From contig JBANSL010000018.1 in assembly GCA_037127255.1 (NCBI GenBank), positions 14,605,175 through 14,669,174 on the forward strand: DNA of 64,000 bases, in the 5' to 3' direction. Below are positions 47,118-56,539 of the stretch, in pieces (position 1 is the stretch's first letter; each line of letters opens with the position of its first letter). Source of the stretch: Persicaria tinctoria (lineage: Eukaryota > Streptophyta > Magnoliopsida > Caryophyllales > Polygonaceae). The notes beneath the pieces are model-generated. The model saw nothing but the letters and a program-made list of their open reading frames with translations, did no database searches and was not told the DNA's origin. The translations under genes were made by a program, and so were the position numbers.

Positions 47118-47575
47118 CAGAGGCGGATCCTCTTTAGGGCCAGTGGTGGCAGTCGCCCCCCCAGTCGAAAATGAAATTTAACATACATATTCCTCTCGTC
47201 GATAGCTTCGATTTGATATATTATAAACTCAAATCCGATATCTGAGCAAAAAGTTATAAGCGTTTCAAATTTCAGCACTGAATTACAATATTTCCGACAT
47301 TATTTACCAACCGATATATTTTTATTGTAATTATCATTTATTAATTTCATATTTTAATAATATAATTATATCCGAAAACTTCAAATTATGAGGTTATATT
47401 GAAATATCTGAAAACCATGAAATAAATCATGCAAGATTTATATTTTTATTCTAGTTACACATCCATAATATTGATGATTTTTCGAAAAAGAAAAATTAGG
47501 GTTTAATTTTACATACAATATTTTTTTATCGTAATTTTTCGCCCTCTCAATCAACAAGTTCAAGATCCGCCACTG
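47118..47575. mobile_element. hAT-type MITE with exact empty site in the array
   Basis: Starts CAGAGGCGGATCC and ends GATCCGCCACTG, with a perfect 8-bp duplication ATTATCAC at 47110-47117 and 47576-47583. The paralogous position at 59483-59490 carries ATTATCAC once without the element, proving the boundaries. 458 bp, non-coding. Confidence 0.92.
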
Positions 47576-47680
47576 ATTATCACAAATGGTATGTTAATGC
47601 CCAGCAGTAGTGATAATACAGAGGCGTCCCATATAGTTTCTTAAAGCTTACTGTAATTTTTCTGAAATGAAAGGACAAGT

Positions 47681-47691
47681 ATCCCACATCG
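47681..47691 (+). promoter_or_regulatory. Upstream sequence element of U3 copy 1
   Basis: ATCCCACATCG matches the plant snRNA USE consensus RTCCCACATCG. A weak TATA-like GATTAAA lies 23 bases further on (47715-47721). This spacing is typical of plant Pol III-transcribed U3 genes. Confidence 0.8.
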
Positions 47692-47745
47692 GAAAGGAAA
47701 CTACGAGGAGGAGAGATTAAAGGAGGAAACTTGGCATGACCGGGC

Positions 47746-47959
47746 ACGACCTTACTTGAACAGGATCTGTTCTATAGGCTCGTACCTCTGTATCCTTGAG
47801 TTCTAAGGAGACAGGAAACCAAATCTGGTGGATGAACCTCACCATGTGGCCTTAGCGTGATTAACGGCTCTCCAGGGCTCCGGCCTTGGTCCACTGTAGA
47901 GGATCGTCTTCAGCCCTTAATTGGGCTTGAAGGTGGTCACATGGTTGTCTGACAGACTC
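47746..47959 (+). ncRNA. U3 snoRNA gene, copy 1
   Basis: Begins ACGACCTTACTTGAACAGGA and continues TCTGTTCTATAGGC (box A region). It includes GGTGGATGAACC (box C region) and CCGGCCTTGGTCC, and ends GTTGTCTGACAGACTC, with box D as GTCTGACA. Length about 214 nt, as in plant U3. U3 guides early cleavage of pre-ribosomal RNA in the nucleolus. A T7 run follows at 47974-47980. All core boxes are readable, so it may be functional. Confidence 0.88.
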
Positions 47960-47973
47960 AAAAAAATCCCCCC

Positions 47974-47980
47974 TTTTTTT
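47974..47980 (+). terminator. T-run after U3 copy 1
   Basis: Seven T residues about 15 bases past the U3 end, fitting Pol III termination. Confidence 0.6.
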
Positions 47981-48214
47981 GCCCGAATGGATTCATACTT
48001 TTTTTTTTAACTAAATAGGATTCGGTTTCACTTGTGATTCAAAATGCATATTATTTCACTGTGCTGAATTCATTAACAATTTAGTTAAAATATTTTACAT
48101 TATAAAAAATAATTAACATTGATTGATGACTTCATTTTTCAACCAGTTTGAAAATGAAGGTCTACATTGATTGATGGTCATCATCAATTTCATTTGCTCA
48201 AACATTAGTTGGAT

Positions 48215-48885
48215 TTGCAGCATGTGCTCTCCTACATCGACTCGCCCGCCGATCGGAACTCGGTCTCCTTAGTCTGCAAATCCTGCGTTGATTGGGACTG
48301 ATCAAGGCTTGGAGTTGATTGGGAGGAAGCTCAGCAACTTGAGGGTTTTGGTTTTGTGTCACTGCGAAGGGTTTTCTACCAATGGCTTGGCATCCATAGG
48401 CTCCATAGCTGCCAATTGCAGGTTTCTATGGGTGAATTTTCTCTTCTTTGCTTCCATGATATATTACTTCCTTCTATGGATATGCTATTGATTCGAGTTC
48501 ATCATGTAAGGACCCATATTACTGCCTTACGCTTCATTCTGCCATGTACTTCTGCAGCCAGATAACGAATGCAGCTCTGCTTACAGTTGCGAAGCACAGG
48601 CCAAGTTGTGGATCAGGGATTGCCAATTTGGTGGTCAAGTGCTGCTAGCAAACTCCGATAGGCTAGAGACGATGCAGTCGCTTTGGATGTCGTCCTGCTC
48701 AGTGAGCTATCGAGCGTGTAAGCTGCTCGGGAAGAAGCATCCGAGGCTGAATGTCGAGATCTTTAACGAGAAAGGGCCTTTACATGCGAGATCTCAGATG
48801 AGTGTCCCGTCGAGAACCGTACCTCTATGTATATAGGACGGTTGCAGCCTTGCAGGACCCAGGTTAGATATGCCTGCGTTTGTTA
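48215..48885 (+). pseudogene. TIR1/AFB-like fragment (A')
   Basis: Contains part of exon 1 (48215-48421: F-box remnant, then a jump to the TDQGLELIGRKL region) and part of exon 3 (48535-48885). Exon 2 is missing. In the exon-3 part the sequence jumps from TVAKHRP straight to a KLWIRDCQF reading, a deletion of about 80 codons. The same deletion, with the same junction, is present at 58940 in pseudogene C. The C-terminal end is frameshifted. No function expected. Confidence 0.9.
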
Positions 48886-49243
48886 GGACCCCAAGTCATC
48901 GAGAACTGAAAAATGAACCACATATTAAATTTAATGTCGATAATGGTTCTCATTAGTTAATGAACAAATCCAATATATCCCGCTCAGAGTAAGATCTATG
49001 ATGCGTGGGATGCTTCCGACTTCCCGAGTGATTAAGAATAGATTGATTTGGGGGAGTGATTATTAGCATATCTGATGAAATACACTTGTTCAAACAAAGA
49101 AAATGAATGAATTGTAGAACTGCATTGGCAAAATTGCTTTCAATTTCTGCAGCTATTATCATATCATGATCACAAATGGTAATACAGAGGCATCCCATGT
49201 AGTTTCTTTTAAGCTTTTTTATTTTTTCTATGAAAGGATAAGT
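48886..49243 (+). other. Array spacer between A' and U3 copy 2
   Basis: Homologous to 59213-59560 and in part to 46820-47680. Non-coding. Confidence 0.6.
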
Positions 49244-49254
49244 GTCCCACATCG
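49244..49254 (+). promoter_or_regulatory. Upstream sequence element of U3 copy 2
   Basis: GTCCCACATCG, a perfect plant USE, with GATTAAA downstream at the same spacing as copy 1. Confidence 0.8.
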
Positions 49255-49308
49255 GAAAGGAAACAACGCGGAGAAGAGATTAAAGTAGGGAACTTGGTAG
49301 GAATGGGC

Positions 49309-49521
49309 ACGACCTTACTTGAACAGGATCTGTTCTATAGGCTCGTACCTCTGTATCCTTGAGTTCTAAGGAGACAGGAAACCAAGTCTGGTGGATGAAC
49401 CTGACCATGTGGCCTTAGCGTGATTAACGGCTCCCCATGGCTCCGGCCTTGGTCCGCTGTAGAGGATCGTCTTCAGCCCTTAATTGGGCCTGAAGCGGTC
49501 GCATGGTTGTCTGACAGACTC
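49309..49521 (+). ncRNA. U3 snoRNA gene, copy 2
   Basis: Same structure as copy 1: box A region, GGTGGATGAACC, AGAGGATCGTCTTCAG and a terminal GTCTGACA. Differences are scattered substitutions (for example CCTGAAGCGGTCGCATGG near the 3' end). The downstream T run is shorter (T5 at 49534-49538), which may weaken termination. Same role in pre-rRNA processing if expressed. Confidence 0.86.
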
Positions 49522-49533
49522 TAACTCCCCCCA

Positions 49534-49538
49534 TTTTT
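49534..49538 (+). terminator. Short T-run after U3 copy 2
   Basis: Five T residues interrupted soon after. A weaker Pol III stop than in copies 1 and 3. Confidence 0.4.
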
Positions 49539-49539
49539 A

Positions 49540-50570
49540 TTGTTATTGTTTGAGATCTTAATATTCGGACTGGGTAAGCTAATTATCATCGACCTAGAAG
49601 ATTCTCAATATTGTTTTTTTTTTTGTTTTTGCATTGGGGTTGAAAAAAGATTAATGTATAGGAGTATAAGTTTTTTTACTTGCTGTAAATTATAGTACTG
49701 TAGAAGCTGAAATACCATCTCCAAAAAAAATTTCTCTCTTCCTAATATTTCACATGCTTTTTATAAATGTTAATAATTCTATCAAATATCAATTTTCAAT
49801 GATTATTTTTAAAATGATTTCATTATCAGTTCAGTCTTATTATGATATTATTTTTAAAAATTAATATTTTTTAAAAAGTTTTTAGTTTGTTAAAAAAAAC
49901 ATATAAAAACTTAAAAATCAAATATTTTAGTTATCAGTCTTATTATGATATTATTTTTAAAAATTAATATTTTTGTAAAGTTTTTAGTTTGCTAAAAAAA
50001 ACATATAAAAACTCAAAAATCAAATGTTTTAGATCTAATGGAGTATTTTACATTTCCATATAGAAAAATTGTTGTGATAGAAAGCACTTTTTTTCTTCGA
50101 AATTTCTACTTAGATCTAAAATAGTGGTTATGGTAGAGATACCAATAAGGCCGGTGAGGATTCTCTGGTCCGTAATTGTGGTCCGTTTTATAGTCTACCT
50201 CCTGTTATTGGTTGAATACAATTAAAAACTACCCTATTTATTAGGAAAAATAATAAAATTACTCAGCACATCCAATCAAGCGATACAAACCATAATATTG
50301 GATCACAATTGTGGACTAGAGGATCTCCACCACAATAAGGCACCTCTTACTTTAGTGACAAGAGTGGGGTGTTTTCTTGCTGGTCGGCGCAAGCTGATTT
50401 ACCTAGCGCGTGACTCTTGCCGGTCGAATCATGTGTCCGGATGGGGTGTTTCCTTATGCCTCACTAATCGATAACCTCGGAACCTACACATTATATAAAA
50501 ATAAATTAAGAATTTTTGTAGTTTATGATTTAAAAAATTTCTAAGATATTTATCACCATTCAATTGTTTT
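49540..50570 (+). other. Array spacer upstream of gene B
   Basis: AT-rich and homologous to 59870-60424. At 50537/50538 it contains the empty site of the Helitron, and at 50565-50572 the empty site of the Mutator-like element, found filled near gene D. Confidence 0.7.
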
Positions 50571-50835
50571 GAACCACACAAAAAATTCAAACAGATGGAA
50601 AATTGCATTTCTAACTCTCTCCCGTTGACATTGCTAGTAGCTACATAGTCTCTCCTCAAGCTCCCTCTCTCTCTCTCTATCTGGAGGAAACGGACTTCTT
50701 TGAGTCTTTCAAGCCTCAAAAGTCGTTACCTGTTATTGTTGAAGTTGGACGGATCCACTTTTGTGGACGCTTGACAATTTTTATCTTCACTCATATCTTT
50801 GTCAAGATGGAATTTCAATTCATTCAGTTCCTCTT

Positions 50836-50845
50836 TCTATATATA
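50836..50845 (+). promoter_or_regulatory. TATA box of gene B
   Basis: CTATATATAT about 55 bases before the ATG, conserved at the same place upstream of gene D (63656-63668). A CT-rich tract lies at 50660-50682. Confidence 0.5.
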
Positions 50846-50898
50846 TTGAGCTTCAATCATCTCCGAATTCAACGGAATCCACAAAGCAAAACCCCCAA

Positions 50899-52838
50899 AT
50901 GGAAGCTCAGATGCAGATGGCGCCCTCTTTCCCAGAAGAGGCCTTGCAGCATATCCTCTCCTTCGTCGACTCGGCCTCCGATCGGAACTCGGTCTCCTTG
51001 GTCTGCAAGTCCTGGTACCACATCGAACGGTGGTGTCGGAGCCACGTGTTCATCGGCAACTGCTACGCCGTCAGCCCTCCGATCCTGGTCCGGCGCTTCA
51101 CCGACGTCCGATCGATCACCATCAAGGGCAAGCACCGCCTTGCGGATTATGACTTCGTGCCTGATGGGTGGGGGGGCCACGCTCTCCCGTGGATTGCCGC
51201 GCTCGCGGCCAAGTACCCGGCGATGGAGGAGATCACGCTGAAGAGGATGGTCGTTACCGATGAGGGATTAGAGTTGATTGCGAAGAAGCTCAAGAATTTG
51301 CGGAGTTTGGTTTTGTTTCGTTGTGAAGGGTTTTCGACTAATGGCTTGGCCTCCGTTGCTACCAATTGCAGGTTTCTGTACACATCCCACATTGATAATA
51401 TAAAGAATCCAAACTTCGATTAACAGAACGAATAGATCATAGTACATTGTCCACACACTCATGTTTGTTAATGTTGCAGGAACTTGCGAATGCTAGACTT
51501 ATGGAAGAGCGAAGCGGATGATCTTGGAGGAGATTGGATATCCCACTTTCCGGATTCATTCACCTCATTAGAATTCCTCAATGTCGAGTGCCTCGAATCC
51601 AAGCTGCCCTCCTTGACTCTTGAGAGGTTGGTGGGCAGATGTCCGAACCTAAAAGGGCTTCATGTAAACCATTCCTTCCCTCTTGAGAAGCTTATGAGCC
51701 TCCTTTTGAAGGCTCCTCAACTAACTGATCTCGGCACTGGCTTGTTTACAATGGAGCCCTGCCCCAAAGCCTTTGCGAGGCTCGCTAGGGCCTTTGCCGG
51801 TTGCAAGGGGCTCAAGAGCCTCTCCGGGCTATGGGATGTCCACCCGTATTATCTACCGGCTATCTATCCGGTATGTTCGAGGCTTACCACTTTGATGTTG
51901 GCTCATTGCGGCCTTCGTTGTCCTGATCTCGTTAAACTACTCCGCCATTGTCCAAAGTTGCAACGACTACGAGTAAGTATACTAAGTAGAGCATCTTATG
52001 TCTTTTAGTGTTGAATCTCGTATAAAGTTTCTGGCTTTGCCCCTGATGACAGATACTAGAGTACATTGAAGACCGCGGCCTAGAGGAGCTAGCTGCATCG
52101 TGCAAAGAGCTCGAGGAGCTGAGGGTGGTTTTTTCCGACCCATACGAGCAAGACCCAAGCAACAACCTAACCGAACAAGGTCTTGTCTCGGTTGTCAAGG
52201 GTTGCCCTAAGCTTCGCTATGTTGTATACTTCTGTAGCCAGATGACGAATGCAGCTCTTCGTAACATTGCCAAACACGGCCCAAATCTCACCAAGCTGAT
52301 GCTAATCATCAACGAGCCCGAGCTCCCCGACTACCTAACACAAGAGCCACTTGACGATGGCTATAGTGCCATCTTTGAGCGCTGCAAGAGCCTTAAACAC
52401 ATAGCAGTTACCGGCCTTTATACAGACCGGTTGCTGGAGCAAATCGGTACCCATGGCAAGAAGCTTGAGAGGCTTCACCTCGCATTTGGCAGGACCACTG
52501 ATGTTGGGCTTCATCATGTCCTCTCAGGATGCGGATATCTCCGGAAGTTGGAGATAAGGGATTGCCCGTTTGAAGGTCAGGCATTGCTGTTGAATTCGAG
52601 TAAGCTGGAGAGTATGCGGTCCCTTTGGATGTCTTCCTCCGCGGTGAGCTATGGGGTGTGTAAGTTGCTAGGGGAGAAGCATCCGAGACTGAATGTCGAG
52701 ATCATCAACGAGAGATCGCCTCTACATTCGTTGTCGGATGAGTGCCGAGTGGAGAATCTCTATGTTTATAGGTCAGTTGCAGGACCCAGATCGGATATGC
52801 CTTCATTCGTTTGTAGCACCAATGGAAGAGTCGCTTAG
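50899..52838 (+). CDS. TIR1/AFB-like F-box protein lacking auxin-anchoring Arg (gene B)
   Basis: Exons 50899-51371, 51480-51972 and 52053-52838 give 583 residues. The start MEAQMQMAPSFPEEALQHIL is the F-box N terminus, with SLVCKSWYHIERW. The LRR part ends YRSVAGPRSDMPSFVC. Domain order and introns equal gene A. Aligned by eye to TIR1, Lys74, Lys113, Arg114, Arg344, Arg484, Lys485 and Arg509 are kept. His78 is Arg, Phe79 Leu, Phe82 Tyr, Arg401 Lys, Arg436 His, Ser438 Ala and Ser462 His. Arg403, which holds the auxin carboxylate, is Met (codon 52299-52301). The F-box is sound, so an SCF complex is likely, but auxin sensing of the classical kind is doubtful. It could bind another ligand or act constitutively. 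Confidence 0.93.
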
Positions 52839-53840
52839 CAGATTTTTAGCTGTGAGAGTTTGGTTTCGATTTCGATTGAGTGACACTGAATTTGTGGATG
52901 TTTTTTTGCTTAGATTTCATTCATATCTTTGTACGTTGAATTAAACTGTTGTAGTATTGTTGAATTTGATCAACTAAAAAATGTGAGTAAATTTGTGTTT
53001 TTCTTTTGAATTTCCGATGATTAGTTTATCACTTTGATGTACGTACATGATGAAGTCACGAATGATGAAAAACTGATTTAACCAACTTGTTTCCAAATTT
53101 GTGTTTTTCTGTGTATGGGCCACCTATCAACCGGTATGCCAGACTTACCAGTTACCATGTATGATAGATAGAGGGGGCAAGGTGCTTGATCCAAATTTTC
53201 TTCAAATGCTATACCATAAAACATAGCTCCAAATATCAAAATTTTGTAAATGGTATATAATGTGATTTAAGCGTAAAAAATCTTAAGATGGTCACTTAAT
53301 TTGAGTTTTCATCTAAACGGGGATGGGGAATATGGAATCAATAGACTTAAATTAGTTAGAAAAATAATTTCTACATATATATATATATACACTATTATCT
53401 CTTGATTTTGGTGAATAGAGAGTGGCTATCTAGGGTTTGAGCTAAAGATCTTTTCGCAAGTTTTTTCCGGCTGAACCATTCTGAAATGATTTACACACTA
53501 TTATCTCGAATTAATTGAAAAGGCATTTTCTAGAGACAAAATTAAAGCTACTCACCAACAAACAAATGAATAGCGGGCAAAATGCATACAATCAAAGGTA
53601 AAGATGGGATGACGAAGCAAACAAGAACAAAGTGAAAACACAAGACATATAACCTAAATATCATCAACCGACCAAAAAAAAGTTGTTATCTAGTATCTAC
53701 ATTGGTAATTTGTCGTCAAATGCACGACCTCCCCACTGTAAATAAAGAGCGGTCATTCCGGGGTTCGAACAGGGAGCCTATAGGTACTACCTACAAGTGC
53801 TTTTCGGTGAGCCCATGGTCGTCCAATCTCGTTTGGAGGC
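52839..53840 (+). other. 3' flank of gene B and spacer
   Basis: No gene seen. AT-rich with short simple repeats (TATATATA at about 53375). Confidence 0.5.
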
Positions 53841-54626
53841 TCTGGACAAATACGAAAATGAGGCATTTGATATTGTAATCACTTTTATAAATTAATAAAT
53901 TTTTATATATAAATATGAAATTATATGTTTTTAATAATTCTATTATATTCATATTGCTATGTTTCAAATACTCTCAAAAAAATATTGTTATGTATGTAAA
54001 TGTTCAAATTCTTAAAATAACAAATCAGTTTTCACAACTTACATTTTCCCCCCCAAGTTAAAGGTTTATTGCTGAGATTTTTTACACTTAAAATTTTATA
54101 TTTATATCATGAATGTTATGTTAAACATTATGGTATTACTAAGCAAGTGCTCGAATTCTTAATCATCTTTTATACTATATAGTTTCCATGAAATATAAGA
54201 TATGCCAAGTAAAATATGCATACATATATATAATTAAATATTTATCATTATCAATATGAAGAAGATTAGGAAAAAAAAGTTGAAAATAATGTGAATTCAA
54301 GCACTACACTAAATAAAAGAAAAAATAAATCAAAGCTTAGGCGTACAACAAATTGAAATTTTGAAAAAAAAAAAGAAAAAAGAAAATGATAAGTAAAGCA
54401 GCCAAAAAAAAACGGAAGAAAGGGGAATGGGGCAGTTCGAACCGGGGTTTTGAGAAATAAAAGAGAGAAGCGGAGGGCGTTCAAACCACTATACCACAAG
54501 CACAGAAGTGTTATTTTGTTCCAGCTAGTTTTATAGTCCACAAAACACATAAATAATATTTCGAAGCCCCACAAAATCGGAGGCCCTGGGCGATCGCCCT
54601 TCTTGCCCTTGCTAATGGCCGGCCCT
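53841..54626. mobile_element. Possible hAT-type element
   Basis: The right end region reads GGCCCTGGGCGATCGCCC and GGCCGGCCCTAG, words common at ends of plant hAT elements. The left end may be TTTGGAGGCTCTGGACAAAT near 53843. Neither inverted repeat nor target duplication could be confirmed, so the limits are approximate. Confidence 0.35.
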
Positions 54627-55089
54627 AGGTGAGCCATTCCGAAATGGTTACATGACAAACACTCCACCAACTCCAAAATAGCACCAAATCCCCCTTGCGA
54701 TTTGCGTCATCCATCGACACGGAAGGTCGGTGTCGGCAATCCCACCATGACACCATAACACTAGGCACTAGCACCGCCCTCCACCACGACATAGCACCAC
54801 CAACACCACAAGTTGTCGACATGGGGAGTCGATGCCGGTGAGCTCGCCGTGCATTTGGCGAGATGCCGAGATCGAACCGTCCCCATAGGAAGCCCCAAGA
54901 AAAGGATAATATGTGGATTTTCATAATCACTTAGGGCATCTTCTCGAATATTGGAAAATAGTGGTCACCAAACGGAATATGTGATAATTTGAAGCCCTGG
55001 ATCTCATTCTCATCGATTCAATGCTCCCCCCAAAACCGGCAAATGCGCTTCCGTTCCCGCGAAAAGATCCGCTCTGAAATTGCTCACCT

Positions 55090-55701
55090 AGATCACCTTG
55101 GTAAATGAATTTGCAAAAGAGGATGGAGATGAAGGGAGGGGGGTAGGAGAGCAACCACATAATAGAGGGGATGAGAAGTGGTGCAGACCGGGTGAGGGGG
55201 TGATCAAAATTAATTGTGATGGGGCTGTGGACAGCAAGAAGGGGTGTGGTGTGGGCTTCATTGCTAGGGATGAGCGGGGTCGGGTGATGATGTTTGGCTC
55301 GAAGAGGGTACAAGAGACATTAGATGTGGAGATGGTGGAAGCGGAGGCAATATTGTGGGGCTTGCAAGTAGTCCAGGGAAAGGGTTATGCAATGGTGGAG
55401 GTTGAGTCTGACAGCAAAAGTTTGATCCAGAAGCTGCAGCTGGGGGATGAACATAGAGGGAGCATGGGGGTACTGCTGCGAGAGATCAGGGACTGTGCTC
55501 GGCGGGTCAATGGCGGCGTATGGAGGCATGTAAGGAGGACGGCAAATAAGGCTGCGCATTGGCTTGCAAGCATGAGACCGGATAGGAGCCTTTTGTCTAG
55601 TTCTAGCATTTCTGTTCACCCAAATTTAGAGGCTATTTTGTATGCTGACTTAAGTTAATATATTTTGGTTGTTTGAGCTCAAAAAAAAAAAAAAAAAAAA
55701 A
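55090..55701 (+). mobile_element. 5'-truncated LINE with intact target duplication
   Basis: A 14-bp duplication GAAATTGCTCACCT at 55076-55089 and 55702-55715 encloses the last part of a LINE and its 21-base A tail. Only the C-terminal RNase H domain is kept. The 3' end (GGTTGTTTGAGCTC before the A run) differs from the full-length LINE at 26959, so it is another family. Confidence 0.9.
55098..55658 (+). pseudogene. LINE RNase H-like domain fragment
   Basis: One open frame of 186 codons. IKINCDGAVDSKKGCGVGFI, EAEAILWGL and EVESDSK with a late NKAAHWLA give the D-E-D-D pattern of the RVT_3 RNase H domain that closes plant L1 ORF2. It cleaves RNA in RNA-DNA hybrids. The frame is clean, but the endonuclease and reverse transcriptase are missing because the copy is 5' truncated. 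It is not a host gene. Confidence 0.88.
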
Positions 55702-55715
55702 GAAATTGCTCACCT

Positions 55716-56539
55716 TCAGTTTCTCCCAACCTGAATTTGCGTTTGAATTTGGTTGATTATCAGTTTTGTGCGGTTGGATCCAGAGAGAGGAATGTGTACG
55801 AATCAACTACAGGAGCTCGCACAGCGAAGCTGCTGTATCAACCGACAACATGCCGAGGTTCATGGCGGCCGTCAACTTCAACGGTGAGGTTAATTGCACT
55901 CAATGTTCTCTCCAATCGCGCCACCGGACTCTTTCGCTGCCTCAATTTTGGTCAGTTTTGTTTTTGACCCCTTTCTTCGGTCTTTCGAGGCTGAAAAATC
56001 TATAAAAATGAATTAGGGTTTTATGTGGTTTGAATTTTTCTTCTTGTTATTTGCCAGTGGTGAATGGTAATACTCCATTTGTTCAGAATTAGTGATGGAA
56101 TTTTGTGGCATTTTAGTTTTCCCAAGTGATTGGATGTTTGGTTTGAATGGGAGCTCAACTTTGATTGTTTATGCGTGGAAATTGAAATCGTAAACCTCGT
56201 TCAAACGTTGATCCAGGAAAAAGATTGCAGTGAGGTCAACCGCAAAGAACATTTCTTGTCGCCTGATGGGAATTAGTTAGCCTTGTTGAATTGATGCACC
56301 ACCTTCCCCTTCATCCCACATTCCTCCAGTCCACCTATCTCAGTTTTTCTGCAATTTTGACAATTTCCGGTCGTCGTTTCATCAAATTCATCTTCTGCTT
56401 TGTTTCTTTCCTGTGAGCGGAGTTCCACTATTTATTTGAGCTCAGCCTCAATTTCTAACCAAATCCTTCGTTCCCCTCTATCTCAAACCCGAATCTCCAA
56501 TTTGAAGAGAAACCAAAACGACAAAAAGAAAAACCTCAA
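55716..56539 (+). other. Upstream region of pseudogene C
   Basis: A small open piece (MPRFMAAVNFNG at about 55853, followed by GTGAGG) might be an unrelated 5' exon but is not recognised. The rest is leader-like DNA before the ATG at 56540. There is no U3 gene here, unlike upstream of A', B and D. Confidence 0.4.

Noticed and set aside
48215..48885. A' considered as a short functional F-box gene
   Set aside because: Exon 2 is missing, exon 1 is deleted internally, and exon 3 is frameshifted.
53750..53830. tRNA-like word GGGTTCGAAC and again near 54430
   Set aside because: No cloverleaf could be drawn. Such words are common in plant transposon ends.
55130..55619. Minus-strand open frames opposite the RNase H fragment
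   Set aside because: Antisense shadows of the RNase H frame.
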